DNA from: an uncultured Lachnospiraceae bacterium
GTDB lineage: Bacteria > Bacillota > Clostridia > Lachnospirales > Lachnospiraceae
DNA length: 63,989 nucleotides
NCBI GenBank assembly: GCA_902788555.1
Contig: CADAKQ010000012.1
Coordinates: 1 to 63,989, forward strand
Direction of reading: 5' to 3'
The translations under genes were made by a program, and so were the position numbers. This document shows, piece after piece, positions 54,111 to 63,926 of this stretch. The notes under the pieces are model-generated. The model did no database searches. It was given only the letters and a program-made list of their open reading frames with translations, and was not told the DNA's origin. Numbering within the stretch: the stretch's first letter is position 1; every line of letters starts with the position of its first letter.

Positions 54111-55156
54111 TGCGAGAGTTCAACTACTCATTGATCAAAGATAAAAAGTGGGACTCGGAGCTTCTGGGTCTTGTTGCTGCCATCTATAAAGAGGCAGGAA
54201 AACAGGAGATGTATTTGAAACAGAGGCCGGAGGAACTTGAGAAGCTGGTGGAGATCGCCAAGATTCAAAGTACCGAGGCATCAAATGCCATAGAAGGTAT
54301 TGTCACCACGAATACGCGCATCAGACAGATCGTAGAGGAGAAAACAACTCCAAGGAACCGGGATGAGCAGGAAATCGCAGGTTACAGGGATGTGCTGGGA
54401 ATTATCCATGAGAGCTTTGATACGATTCCCATCACGCAGAACTATATTCTTCAGCTGCATAAGATCCTTTGTAGCCACATGAATAATCCCGTGGCCGGTA
54501 GGACGAAAACAGTACAGAACTATATCAGCGCAACATATCCCGATGGGCATACAGAGACGCTTTTTACTCCGCTTGCTCCATACGAGACACCGGAGGCGCT
54601 TGACAGGCTATGCGAAGAATACAACCGGGTCATAGGAAATCTGGAACTTGAACCGCTGATCGCTATCCCGGTGTTCATACACGATTTCCTCTGTATCCAT
54701 CCCTTCAATGATGGGAATGGCCGTATGAGCAGACTGCTCACTACACTTTTGCTTTACAGGAGCGGTTTTTATGTGGGGAAATATATCTCACTTGAGGCAA
54801 AGATAGCAAAGAACAAAGACTTGTATTATGATGCACTTTCTGCCTCACAGGACGGATGGCATGAAGGAAAAGATGATCCGGTTCCATTCATCAAGTATCT
54901 GCTGGGAACAATACTTGCTGCCTACAGAGACTTTGAGGATCGGTTTGCATTGGTGGAAACAAAGAAATCTGCCCTTGAAACCGTGAGACTTGCCACAAAG
55001 AACAAGATCGGTCGTTTTACCAAGCAGGACATCAGGGAACTTTGTCCGGCACTCAGCGTCAGCTCTGTTGAGGGCGCACTGCGCAAGATGGTGGCTTCCG
55101 GTGAACTGAAACGTGAGGGCAGCGGAAAAAACACCTGCTATTACAGAACAACATGA
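54110..55156 (+). CDS. Fic-family protein (AMP-transferase type) with winged-helix C-terminus
   Basis: A 348-residue protein. An N-terminal Fic_N-like helix bundle contains the inhibitory-type motif EASNAIEGI (about residues 56-64), the Fic core carries HPFNDGNGRMSRLL (about 194-207, catalytic His, complete HPFxxGNGR), and residues 280-345 resemble a winged helix (NKIGRFTKQDIRELCPALSVSSVEGALRKMVASGELKREGSGKNT). It transfers AMP from ATP to a protein hydroxyl; target unknown. Surrounded by six TTCCCTTAA-like sites, so likely self-regulated. AGGAGG before ATG. Confidence 0.92.
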   Translation: MREFNYSLIKDKKWDSELLGLVAAIYKEAGKQEMYLKQRPEELEKLVEIAKIQSTEASNAIEGIVTTNTRIRQIVEEKTTPRNRDEQEIAGYRDVLGIIHESFDTIPITQNYILQLHKILCSHMNNPVAGRTKTVQNYISATYPDGHTETLFTPLAPYETPEALDRLCEEYNRVIGNLELEPLIAIPVFIHDFLCIHPFNDGNGRMSRLLTTLLLYRSGFYVGKYISLEAKIAKNKDLYYDALSASQDGWHEGKDDPVPFIKYLLGTILAAYRDFEDRFALVETKKSALETVRLATKNKIGRFTKQDIRELCPALSVSSVEGALRKMVASGELKREGSGKNTCYYRTT

Positions 55157-55161
55157 GAGCA

Positions 55162-55192
55162 TTCCCTTAAGAATGCAAACTTTCCCTTAAAA
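55162..55192 (+). repeat. TTCCCTTAA motifs downstream of the Fic gene
   Basis: Two direct copies at 55162-55170 and 55181-55190, 19 bp apart. TTTCCCTTAAAA at 55181-55192 is identical to 54006-54017, so the Fic module is framed by 12-bp direct repeats. The next recognisable DNA, a dehydrogenase fragment, starts within 10 bp. Confidence 0.75.
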
Positions 55193-55209
55193 CAATTAGG
55201 ATTGGGGCA

Positions 55210-56004
55210 ATGGCGATTCCGGTTGCGAAAAGCTATGGATTGACCGTCATCACGAACGGTAGTGCTGCAAACAAAGAGCGAGTGCTTGATCTGGGCGTGG
55301 ATCGCTTCATCGATTATAAGACGGAGGACTATTCCGAAGTTTTGTCGGAAGTAGATAATGTACTGGATACGCTCGGTGATCGGGAACTTGCCAAAGAATT
55401 CAGCATACTCAAACATGGTGGTAAGCTCGTATCTTTGCGCGGTATGCCTAATGGAGAATTTGCTGTCCGCACGGGTATGCCTGCCTTCAAGAAGCTGCTG
55501 CTTAAGGTAGCCGGAAGAAAATATGACCAGATGGCCGCAAAGAAGAATCAGAGCTATTACTTCATCTTTGTACATGAAGATGGAGCAGGATTGGAGCGGA
55601 TATCTGAGATATTTGCGGAGAGGCATATCGAAGCGTCGGTTGATGAAGTGTTCTCCCTTGACGAGGTGAATAGTGCACTGCAAAAAGTAGCTGCAGGAAA
55701 ATCAAAGGGAGCAAATGAGAAGGCAAAGGCTAATGTGATAACTGCAATTGGTGAGTTGATCCAAATTTCAGATAAAAAAGCAGAATTCCCGGACTATGGC
55801 AGCCGCCATGGTAATAAAGCAAAAAACGGATGGTATCGTTATGACACACGATTTGCTTTGCCGGTATATGGGGATGATGAAAGTATAGAAAGATACAACA
55901 TTTTCCAAGGGCGTCTTCTTATAAGACATGCTTCAAGTGGGAAGAAGTACCTTTATGATGTTTTAGAAATAAAAAAAGAAACAGGCAAGTCCTGTCAGAC
56001 ATAA
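55210..56004 (+). pseudogene. Chimera: zinc-dehydrogenase/quinone-reductase fragment joined to a mobile-element C-terminal piece
   Basis: A 264-residue frame. Residues 1-168 are the C-terminal Rossmann half of an MDR-family quinone oxidoreductase (MAIPVAKSYGLTVITNGSAANKERVLDLGVDRFIDYKTEDY ... VFSLDEVNSALQKVAAGKSKG), missing the N-terminal catalytic half. Residues from about 172 (AIGELIQISDKKAEFPDYGS to KYLYDVLEIKKETG) look like the C-terminus of large phage or plasmid polyvalent proteins; this part is not firmly recognised. No ribosome site. Probably non-functional. Confidence 0.7.
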
Positions 56005-56110
56005 GTCCTACCCGGTGAAAACCCATTTCTTTAATAAGAAAGTATCAAAAAAATCAGTATTTGTCAACAGTTAAAAAGAACTGATAAAAGGAAAAGGAGG
56101 AAAACCTTTT

Positions 56111-56710
56111 ATGAGAGATTTTGACAAGCAAATGGAAATAGTTCAAAAGGAAGGAAACAGAGATGCCCATATCAGTCTTTATAAGAGTGTTAGAGTCACA
56201 GAAAAGAGTGAGATGGATATTCCTACCGATGAGACAGAAAGCATAATATATGATATCGCAAACTTAAGTGATATCCCGGAATTGATAAGGCTTAGAATCC
56301 TTTATATGATAGATGATTTTGGCTCTATCAGCGATAAGGAAAAAGAAAGTATGGAAGACCAGCTTCCGGGATATTTTGAGAGAGAACTCGGGAAGAAACT
56401 GATCGCATTTGTTGCAAGGGCAGAGGGCAGGCTTGTTGCTGCTGCGTATCTTCTTATTATTGAGAAACCTGCAAATCCATTCCTCCCAAACGGATATGAT
56501 TCCGAGGTGTTTAGTGTGTATACAGAAGAAAAATACCGTGGCAGAGGAATATGCACGAAGCTTATGAGCAATATGATTGAATATGCTAAGGAACATCATA
56601 TTTGTCGCATTGACCTGATGGCAACCGATGAAGGATATCCGATATATAAAAAATTGGGTTTTGAAGATAAGGTTCAAAAATATACGGATATGAGATTGAA
56701 TCTTTTATAG
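56111..56710 (+). CDS. GNAT-family N-acetyltransferase
   Basis: A 199-residue acetyl-CoA-dependent acetyltransferase. The acetyl-CoA loop is YRGRGICTKLM (about residues 144-154) after the beta-4 strand SEVFSVYTEEK, and the C-terminal YPIYKKLGFE is typical. The first 45 residues are an extra segment unlike GNAT. AAAGGAGG lies upstream. Substrate unknown. Confidence 0.87.
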   Translation: MRDFDKQMEIVQKEGNRDAHISLYKSVRVTEKSEMDIPTDETESIIYDIANLSDIPELIRLRILYMIDDFGSISDKEKESMEDQLPGYFERELGKKLIAFVARAEGRLVAAAYLLIIEKPANPFLPNGYDSEVFSVYTEEKYRGRGICTKLMSNMIEYAKEHHICRIDLMATDEGYPIYKKLGFEDKVQKYTDMRLNLL

Positions 56711-56748
56711 GACTGAGGACTGGAACATTCTTTAGTTTCGTTATGTCA

Positions 56749-58071
56749 TTATTCACGATTTTCCATCATTATATTTGAGTAAAATATCTTTTCTTCATGA
56801 TAAAAATCAGCAGAGCCGTCATAGCGTTCAGCTGTGGCGGTAATCGATATTAGACCGATTCCATTTCCGCCCTGTTTGGTGGAAAGGTAGCGCTTTCCTT
56901 TGCGGTTTACCTTACCGCTAAAGCTGTTTGATACAGCGATATAGAGCTCTGTACCCTGCTCTCTTGATACAGTGATTGTAACAAAACGCTCATCTTCAGG
57001 AACATCCTGACATGCAGTTATTGCATTTTCAAGAACATTTCCAAGAACAGAACATAAATCAATAATGTCAATGTATAACCGGTCAGGCAGACTTATATGC
57101 TGCTCTATGCGTATATGAGAATCCTTTGCTATTTGAAAATAGTGATTCAATAAAGCATTAACGGCATTATTACCGCAATAGTCTGCGGTATCTTTTTCGG
57201 GATAATTTTTTATATATTGATTAAGAAGGTCAAGTGCTGTCTTATTATCACCTTTTTCTGCAAGTTCTGAAAGCGTACGGAGTATATGACGGAAATCATG
57301 TCTGGCTCTGGCTGTGGTTTCAAGATATTTTTGCTGGGCATTGTATTGCTTTTCCTGCATTTGAAGGATGCGGATTCTTTCATTTGCCCGCAAACTTTCG
57401 ATAAGAGAATTGACAATAAAATAGAATATAACATTTAACATAAGAACCATCAGAAAAAATAATATCATATTGGTCATATAAGCTCTTGCTACGTGGTTGG
57501 TATGCATAGTGCTATAGTAGTGTACGACATTGTTTATGTTGTAGATTATAAAGATACCTGATATAACGGAAAATATATACCAAATACTTTTTTGATTCAG
57601 GTTATCAATCAGATATGAACCGTACCTTGAAAAAGGATAGTATAAAATACAGGCAAGCAATACACTGATAAATATTTGAAATACCGCAGCTTCAAGGCTA
57701 AAATGATCAAGGTCGGATTCAGGATGCATAAATGCATCAAAGGCATTGGAAAAATTAGACATGAAAGCCATTAAAGCCATTACGAGTAAATATATACTGA
57801 GTGACTGGCTTATATGTGTATTAAGCATCATACAGTATGATATAAAACACAGAATAAGCAAAGGAAGCATATGTGAGTTGTAGGCAAGTGAGTACCTTGT
57901 CTCGACATAGGATAGTATTGGTAAAACGACTGCAAAAAAACAAATAACCGATATCATTATATGTAACATTTTAAAGCGCAGTCGGTTTTTCATAGGTGCA
58001 AAGCAGAGGATTGCAGACGGAATCAAAGGAAGATATGAAACTAATGATATGAGATATTCTTTTAGGTTCAT
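56749..58071 (-). CDS. AgrC-like GHKL sensor histidine kinase
   Basis: A 440-residue membrane kinase. Residues 1-220 hold about six hydrophobic segments; a short coiled coil (RIRILQMQEKQYNAQQKYLE) leads to the phosphoacceptor His in ARHDFRHILRTL (about residue 261), N box SVLGNVLENAITACQD, and G box GGNGIGLIS. This is the AgrC/natural-product-sensor type that usually detects peptides. Four-base overlap with the response regulator. No AgrB or AgrD gene in the window. Confidence 0.92.
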   Translation of the reverse strand: MNLKEYLISLVSYLPLIPSAILCFAPMKNRLRFKMLHIMISVICFFAVVLPILSYVETRYSLAYNSHMLPLLILCFISYCMMLNTHISQSLSIYLLVMALMAFMSNFSNAFDAFMHPESDLDHFSLEAAVFQIFISVLLACILYYPFSRYGSYLIDNLNQKSIWYIFSVISGIFIIYNINNVVHYYSTMHTNHVARAYMTNMILFFLMVLMLNVIFYFIVNSLIESLRANERIRILQMQEKQYNAQQKYLETTARARHDFRHILRTLSELAEKGDNKTALDLLNQYIKNYPEKDTADYCGNNAVNALLNHYFQIAKDSHIRIEQHISLPDRLYIDIIDLCSVLGNVLENAITACQDVPEDERFVTITVSREQGTELYIAVSNSFSGKVNRKGKRYLSTKQGGNGIGLISITATAERYDGSADFYHEEKIFYSNIMMENRE

Positions 58072-58823
58072 GGTTTTATTCCTCCGTTGTCGTATTTGCC
58101 GTGCAGCTTGCTGAAAATGTAGTTCTTTCTTATTTGGTTTAGATTTTTTCTTTCGCGAACATTAACGGGAAATATATGGCCGCCCTCTAATTCACAGGTA
58201 TCACTGAAATTCGTGATATAATCCATGTTGATAAGAATACCGCGATTTATTCTGAGAAATCTTTTATCCTTGCAAAGGATGCCACATATTTCTGAAAATG
58301 TCATCCTTGGATGATATTCACTTTCCTCTTTACTTACAATCTGTACATAGTTTCGATTGCTTGAAACGTATTTTATGCTGTGATACGGTATGCTTATGTC
58401 TGTACCGTCGGAAGCTATCACAAGCTTCTTTACATTGACAGATTGTATGTCGGAGATTTCACCTAATACCTTAAACAAAGAAGCTCTAAGCTTCTCATCT
58501 GAAGCCGGTTTTATGATATAGTGATATGCATGCACGTCAAATGCCGATAAAGCGTGATCTTCACTGGTAGTAAGAAAAATGATAAGTGTATCGTTATCTA
58601 CAGTTCTAATCTGTCCGGCAGCCTCAATTCCGGTCATCCCATCCATATAAATATCCATAAAGATAACCGTATATTTTAAAGAGCGGTAGTCTTTAAGAAA
58701 GCTCTCGGAATTATTGAAAATGTTTAGTTCTATATTCATATGGTTTTCTGAGGCATATTCTTTGATAATGCGTCCGATTCTCTCCTGTTCGGCAGCCTGG
58801 TCTTCAACAAGGGCGATATTCAT
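58068..58823 (-). CDS. AgrA-like LytTR response regulator
   Basis: A 251-residue regulator: receiver domain with acidic start LVEDQ and phosphoacceptor Asp in IFMDIYMDGMTG (about residue 57), then a LytTR DNA-binding domain (IPYHSIKYVSSNRNYVQIV, KDKRFLRINRGILINMDYI). Start chosen at 58823 (MNIALVEDQ), preceded by GGAGGAA; the longer in-frame start lies beyond this site. Direct repeats at 58921-58959, next to the divergent HD-GYP gene, fit its expected binding pattern. Confidence 0.93.
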   Translation of the reverse strand: MNIALVEDQAAEQERIGRIIKEYASENHMNIELNIFNNSESFLKDYRSLKYTVIFMDIYMDGMTGIEAAGQIRTVDNDTLIIFLTTSEDHALSAFDVHAYHYIIKPASDEKLRASLFKVLGEISDIQSVNVKKLVIASDGTDISIPYHSIKYVSSNRNYVQIVSKEESEYHPRMTFSEICGILCKDKRFLRINRGILINMDYITNFSDTCELEGGHIFPVNVRERKNLNQIRKNYIFSKLHGKYDNGGIKP

Positions 58824-58920
58824 TAATCGTTCCTCCAAAATATAATACATATATTGTAGCAAAAACGAGAATTATTTCAAGGCTGCATTGGTATTTTGCG
58901 ATTATTGTAAATAATTAGAT

Positions 58921-58994
58921 TTTTATGACGTTCGTCCCGTTTTTTATGACATTCGTCCCTGAAAGGTTGAATAATTACATGGATTTTATAAAAT
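58921..58994 (+). promoter_or_regulatory. LytTR-type direct repeats and activated promoter
   Basis: TTTTATGACRTTCGTCCC occurs at 58921-58938 and 58942-58959, start-to-start 21 bp, i.e. two helical turns, as is usual for LytTR regulators (AgrA, ComE, BlpR). Eight bases on lies TTGAAT (58967-58972), a 16-bp spacer and TAAAAT (58989-58994), a promoter weak enough to need activation. It points to the HD-GYP gene. Confidence 0.65.
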
Positions 58995-59069
58995 TAAGTG
59001 GTATGTAACGGGATGAAAACAAAGAATTTTTTATCAGATAATATTTTATCTGATTGGGAGAATAGTATT

Positions 59070-61004
59070 ATGTTTAAAAAGCTGAATAATACAGTAATCA
59101 AACGTCTTGTAACTACCATATTATTAATATTTGTTCTTATGTCGTTGATGCTTGTATATATTTTCACGTCTTTTTACAGAAGTTCGGTTGATAATATTAT
59201 GGAGCTTGGTGTAAGTAATATGAACAGTCAGGCTACCATGATTGAAAACTATATTAATAAGGGGTGGGATATACTCGTAATAACGGCAGATACCGTTAAT
59301 TATATGCTGGAAAATGATTTGAGTAATGAGTATATCATTTCTTTTCTAGAGGAAGAGACAAATAAAGTACAAAATGAGGTTGACAGTAACTTTACAGGGA
59401 TATACGGATATATAGATGGTGAATACATAGATGGAAGCGGATGGATACCGCCGGAGGGTTATAAGCCAAAGGAACGTGTCTGGTATACTACTGCTTTAGA
59501 AGCCGATGGAAATGCTGTTATCGTTGCTCCGTATCTGGATGCACAGACTAATACAATTATGATATCCATAAGTGAGCTTTTGTCTGACGGAGAGAGCGTG
59601 CTTTCACTTGATATTGCATTAAATGAGGTTCAAAGCATAACTAAGAGCATGACAATGAATGACAAGGGCTATGGTTTTATCATGGATAAGACAGGTCTTG
59701 TGGTGGCACATCTTGATGAAAATGAAAAAGGAAAGATATATCCGGAAAACGACGAGCAGCGGATAATGGTTGACAATATAATTAAAGGTGATAATGAACA
59801 TTTCTCCATATCATTGGACGGAAAGCAAAGTACAGTGTTTTCCAAACAGATTGTTGATGATTGGTATGTTGTAATAGTTGCAGATAACACCAAGCTGCTT
59901 ATGGAACTTCGTAAACAATTACTTATTTGTATTCTTGTATCGGCATTGGTATTTACGGTAATTGTTATATATGCAGCTGTTTTTGCAAGAAACATCGTAA
60001 GGTCACAGAGAAAAGAAAGAGAGAGTCGGGAGAAGCTTGACAGAGTCAACATGAATATAATCCGTTCTCTTGCATATACGATTGATGCCAAGGATCGTTA
60101 TACCAGCGGTCATTCTCAAAGGGTAGCGGAATACTCTTTGGAAATTGCAAAAAGAATGAATAAATCGGATGAAGACCAAAAGATTATCTATTATGCGGGA
60201 CTATTGCATGATGTGGGTAAGATAAGAGTATCGGAGGCAGTTATAAATAAGCCGGGTAAGCTGTCTGATGAGGAATTTGATCAAATAAGAATACATCCGG
60301 TCAGTGGTTATCATATACTTAAGGATATACATGATGATGAGCGTATAGGTTATGGTGCAAAATACCATCACGAAAGATATGACGGTACAGGATATCCTAA
60401 TGGACTTGCCGGAAAAAATATACCTGAGATAGCAAGGATAATTGGAGTGGCAGATGCATATGACGCTATGGCGAGTAACAGGAGCTATAGAAAAGCGCTT
60501 TCACAGGATATTGTAAGATCAGAGATAGAAAAGGGTAAGGGCAGACAGTTTGACCCTGAAATTGCGGATATAATGCTCAAGATGATAGATGAGGATAAGG
60601 AGTATAAGATGTGTCAGGCGGAAACACTTAAAAATGATATACTTGTCGTTGATGATGAATTGATGAATATAAAAATGGTTGAAAGGATTCTTAAGGATAT
60701 TACATCGATAAATGTAGTACGGGCAACAAACAAAGAAGAAACCTTTGAAGCTTTGGAAAATAATGATATATCAGTTATTTTATTAGACTTAAAAATGCCG
60801 GATATTGACGGCTTTGAATTATTTAAGCTTATCAGGGAAAAGTACAGTATGCCTGTTGTTCTTATGACTGCAGACAGGAGTAATGAAACAGTTCAAATGA
60901 TAAGTGAACTTGGTATAGATGATTATCTTACAAAACCGCTAAATCCTTTTATAACCAGAGAAATGGTTTATGGAATTATAAAGTCCAAGAGAGATGACCT
61001 ATAG
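59070..61004 (+). CDS. Cache sensor - HD-GYP phosphodiesterase - receiver protein
   Basis: A 644-residue membrane signalling protein. TM segments near residues 12-36 and 280-305 enclose an extracytoplasmic dCache-like domain ([44 protein letters not shown]). An HD-GYP domain follows ([51 protein letters not shown]), which hydrolyses cyclic di-GMP in known members. A C-terminal receiver has VVDDE and Asp in [15 protein letters not shown] 59070 follows GGGAG; longer in-frame starts at 58998 and 59013 lie near the -10. Confidence 0.9.
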   Translation: MFKKLNNTVIKRLVTTILLIFVLMSLMLVYIFTSFYRSSVDNIMELGVSNMNSQATMIENYINKGWDILVITADTVNYMLENDLSNEYIISFLEEETNKVQNEVDSNFTGIYGYIDGEYIDGSGWIPPEGYKPKERVWYTTALEADGNAVIVAPYLDAQTNTIMISISELLSDGESVLSLDIALNEVQSITKSMTMNDKGYGFIMDKTGLVVAHLDENEKGKIYPENDEQRIMVDNIIKGDNEHFSISLDGKQSTVFSKQIVDDWYVVIVADNTKLLMELRKQLLICILVSALVFTVIVIYAAVFARNIVRSQRKERESREKLDRVNMNIIRSLAYTIDAKDRYTSGHSQRVAEYSLEIAKRMNKSDEDQKIIYYAGLLHDVGKIRVSEAVINKPGKLSDEEFDQIRIHPVSGYHILKDIHDDERIGYGAKYHHERYDGTGYPNGLAGKNIPEIARIIGVADAYDAMASNRSYRKALSQDIVRSEIEKGKGRQFDPEIADIMLKMIDEDKEYKMCQAETLKNDILVVDDELMNIKMVERILKDITSINVVRATNKEETFEALENNDISVILLDLKMPDIDGFELFKLIREKYSMPVVLMTADRSNETVQMISELGIDDYLTKPLNPFITREMVYGIIKSKRDDL

Positions 61005-61023
61005 GGAAAAATGGGGGATTGGT

Positions 61024-63168
61024 ATGTGGAAACGAATTGTAAACAAAATGTTTCATGAGGATTTGGACATACAGCACAGACTGCTTAATCTTATCTTAAG
61101 TGCAGCGTTTATCGGAGGAGTTTGCTCTTTAATTATTACTATAGTTATCGGGGGATATTCCAGTGCTGCCGTAACTGCTGTACTTCTTATTGTAGTACTT
61201 ATTTCATTATATTTATCAGTGATACGTAATCGTATAACGGCTGCTGCGGTTCTTATAACGGGAATGGCCAATCTGTTCATTTTCCCATGGATGTACTTTA
61301 ATTCCGGAGGCATGTACAGCGGAATGCCTATATGGTTTGTACTCGGACTTATATTTACATGGCTGACACTTAAAGGACGTATATGCTATGTGATGTATTC
61401 ATTAAATCTAATAGCGTTAATAGGCTCAATATTGGTAGGAGAAAATCATCCCGAATGGTTTAAACCTATGCCGGAAGGCTTTATGAAGGGTGATATAATT
61501 CAAACAATTATTGCGGTATCTGCTATAATCGGAATCATTTTCAAATATCAGACACATGTATATGAGAAGCAGAGAATGAAGATATTGGAACAGGATGAGC
61601 AGTTGCATATCGCAAATGATGCCAAGAGCCAGTTCCTTGCCAATATGTCACACGAGATAAGAACTCCTATCAACGGAATAATCGGTATGAATAGTCTAAT
61701 TCTTGAGGAATTGGATAAAGGAAAAACAGATAATATTGCAGAATATGCAAATAATGTCAATAGTGCAAGCCAAATGCTTCTTTCGATTATTAATGATATA
61801 TTGGATATATCCAAGATTGAATCCGGTAAGATGGAGCTTGTTCCCGTGGAATATGAGGTATTTTCTGTTTTTAATGACTGTTACAATATGGCATTGACAA
61901 GAGCCGCTAAAAAAGGGCTTGAGCTTGCGATGGATATTGACAGCAGGATTCCTTCTGTATTGTATGGAGACGAGGTGCGGATAAGACAGATAATCAATAA
62001 TTTTCTTTCCAATGCTGTAAAATATACCCGTGCCGGTAAGGTAACGCTGAGGGTAAAAGAAAGCTTAAGAAAATCATTTATGTCTTATCTGGTTTTTGAG
62101 ATTGAGGATACGGGAATCGGAATACGTGAAGAAGATATAGACAAGTTGTTTTTGAACTTTACCCGACTTGACGAAAAGAGAAATCGTAATATAGAGGGAA
62201 CAGGTCTTGGTCTTTCGCTTACACAGAAGCTTGTAGATCTTATGGGAGGAGCTATACAGGTTGAGAGTACATATGGCAAAGGTTCCAAATTCACGGTTTC
62301 GATTAGTCAAAAAATAATAAATGATGAACCGATTGGTGATTTTCAGAAAAAATATCGTGAATTTGTTAATCAGAAAAATGAGAATGAAAAGTCTGTTTAT
62401 ATTCCGGATGCCAAAATACTTGTTGTTGATGATGTGGATATGAATATACTCGTAGTAAAGGGTCTATTGAAGCGCACACATGCGTTGGTTGATTCGGCGA
62501 TTAGTGGTGAAGAGTGCATTAAAAAAATATATGACAAACATTACGATATCATCTTCCTGGATCATATGATGCCTGAGATGGATGGTATAGAAACCTACAG
62601 TAAGATGAAGGAAAAAGGGGATCATAAGAATGTTGATACTCCTGTTATAATTTTAACTGCCAATGCTATAGTAGGCGCTAAGGAAATGTATCTTGACAAG
62701 GGCTTTACGGATTATCTTTCCAAGCCCGTCAGATATAATGAGCTTATTGATATGCTTTGCAAATATCTGCCAAAGAATTTGATTAATGAGGAGGAAACAG
62801 AGGTAATGACAGAGAATAATATTGAATCAAGGTTCCCAATGCTTGATACAAAAACAGGTATGGGATACTGTATGAATGATGAGGAATTTTATACAGAAAT
62901 GATACAGACCTATGTTGATGGTGATAAGAGAGAGGCTTTGACAGAAGCTTTAGATAAAGAGGATTGGAAATTGTATGAAACTTATGTTCATGCCATAAAA
63001 AGCAATTCTCTTAATATCGGTGCGGTAACACTGTCTGAACATGCAAAGGCTCTTGAGTTTGCGGCAAAGGATGGTAATTATGAGTTCATCAGGGAAAAGC
63101 ATGCAGAATTAATTAAAGAATATGCGGATATGATAGAAGGATTGAAGGAAGCGTTGGATGTTGAATAA
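61024..63168 (+). CDS. Hybrid sensor histidine kinase with receiver and HPt domains
   Basis: A 714-residue membrane kinase. Residues 15-180 hold about five hydrophobic segments. His[23 protein letters not shown] with phosphoacceptor His (about residue 208). HATPase: [24 protein letters not shown]. Receiver: LVVDDVDMN and Asp in [13 protein letters not shown]. HPt near the end: [24 protein letters not shown] with phospho-His. It starts 20 bp after the HD-GYP gene and should form a phosphorelay, possibly with that gene's receiver domain. Confidence 0.93.
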   Translation: MWKRIVNKMFHEDLDIQHRLLNLILSAAFIGGVCSLIITIVIGGYSSAAVTAVLLIVVLISLYLSVIRNRITAAAVLITGMANLFIFPWMYFNSGGMYSGMPIWFVLGLIFTWLTLKGRICYVMYSLNLIALIGSILVGENHPEWFKPMPEGFMKGDIIQTIIAVSAIIGIIFKYQTHVYEKQRMKILEQDEQLHIANDAKSQFLANMSHEIRTPINGIIGMNSLILEELDKGKTDNIAEYANNVNSASQMLLSIINDILDISKIESGKMELVPVEYEVFSVFNDCYNMALTRAAKKGLELAMDIDSRIPSVLYGDEVRIRQIINNFLSNAVKYTRAGKVTLRVKESLRKSFMSYLVFEIEDTGIGIREEDIDKLFLNFTRLDEKRNRNIEGTGLGLSLTQKLVDLMGGAIQVESTYGKGSKFTVSISQKIINDEPIGDFQKKYREFVNQKNENEKSVYIPDAKILVVDDVDMNILVVKGLLKRTHALVDSAISGEECIKKIYDKHYDIIFLDHMMPEMDGIETYSKMKEKGDHKNVDTPVIILTANAIVGAKEMYLDKGFTDYLSKPVRYNELIDMLCKYLPKNLINEEETEVMTENNIESRFPMLDTKTGMGYCMNDEEFYTEMIQTYVDGDKREALTEALDKEDWKLYETYVHAIKSNSLNIGAVTLSEHAKALEFAAKDGNYEFIREKHAELIKEYADMIEGLKEALDVE

Positions 63169-63209
63169 GGGTAAAGTTGTGCTACTGTTTTGAGATGTTT
63201 TTATTAGAT

Positions 63210-63240
63210 AGCCGGTTGGAGGAATCTGACCGGCTTCTTT
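63210..63240 (+). terminator. Terminator after hybrid kinase
   Basis: AGCCGGT pairs with ACCGGCT around a 12-nt loop, followed by TCTTT. Closes the two-gene signalling unit. Confidence 0.7.
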
Positions 63241-63324
63241 ACATGCTGCCTTGAAAAACACCTTGATTTGTTATACTATAAATTATACGAAAGGATAAAC
63301 TGACATCAAGGCAGGATAGAATAT

Positions 63325-63537
63325 ATGAAGAAAAAAACTACGAAGGAGCTTCTGGCAGATTCCTTTTTGGAATTGGCAGAGAAAACACCCATAAACAAAA
63401 TTACAATCGCAAATATCGTGGATAACTGTGAAGTGACACAGCCTACATTTTACAGGTACTTCAAGGATAAGTATGATATGATTGCATGGATCTATGCACA
63501 AGAAACCGGAAAGAATATCAGTATCCGTAGTATTTGA
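63325..63537 (+). pseudogene. TetR-family N-terminal fragment
   Basis: A 70-residue frame with the TetR HTH only ([55 protein letters not shown]), breaking off at about 63525 where the DNA continues as a hydrolase fragment in another frame. The ligand-binding domain is absent. Confidence 0.8.
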
Positions 63538-63859
63538 TGATCTTCCTGCAGCCCGCGAGACCCTTGACAGGGTAAGGGAATTTGTCCGCAATCACCCGAC
63601 TGTCTATATGGGAACTCATACTCCGCAAGGCTATGAGAATCTTGAGGCAAAGTGCGTGATGGATTTGGATAATCCTGTTCCGACAGTATTGGCCGAAGTG
63701 GATTTAAGTCAAGCTGAAAGCTCAGGTAAGTATGTCTGCTCTATTTGCGGATATATATATGATCCTGATGAGCATGACGGTGTAGCTTTTGAAGACCTGC
63801 CGGAGGACTGGAAATGTCCGAGATGTAAGCAGGGAAAGGATAAGTTTAATAAGGCTTAG
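63526..63859 (+). pseudogene. MBL-fold hydrolase C-terminal fragment fused to rubredoxin
   Basis: The frame read from 63482 to 63859 becomes meaningful near 63526: [40 protein letters not shown] resembles the end of lactonase-type metallo-beta-lactamase proteins. Residues 82-125 form a complete rubredoxin, [40 protein letters not shown], with both CxxC iron ligands. The rubredoxin is intact, but the fused hydrolase lacks its active site, and no start is evident other than in the TetR fragment. Confidence 0.75.
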
Positions 63860-63889
63860 ATTTGTATAGATATTTTTTAATTAACTTTT

Positions 63890-63926
63890 CGAGGGGCTGT
63901 CGCACTAAATGCACAGCTCCTTTTTA
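63890..63926 (+). terminator. Terminator after rubredoxin fragment
   Basis: GAGGGGCTGT and ACAGCTCC pair (with one mismatch) around CGCACTAAATGC, followed by TTTTT. A second dyad, CAAAAACCAG with CTGGTTTTTG at 63941-63972, follows near the window end. Confidence 0.75.
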
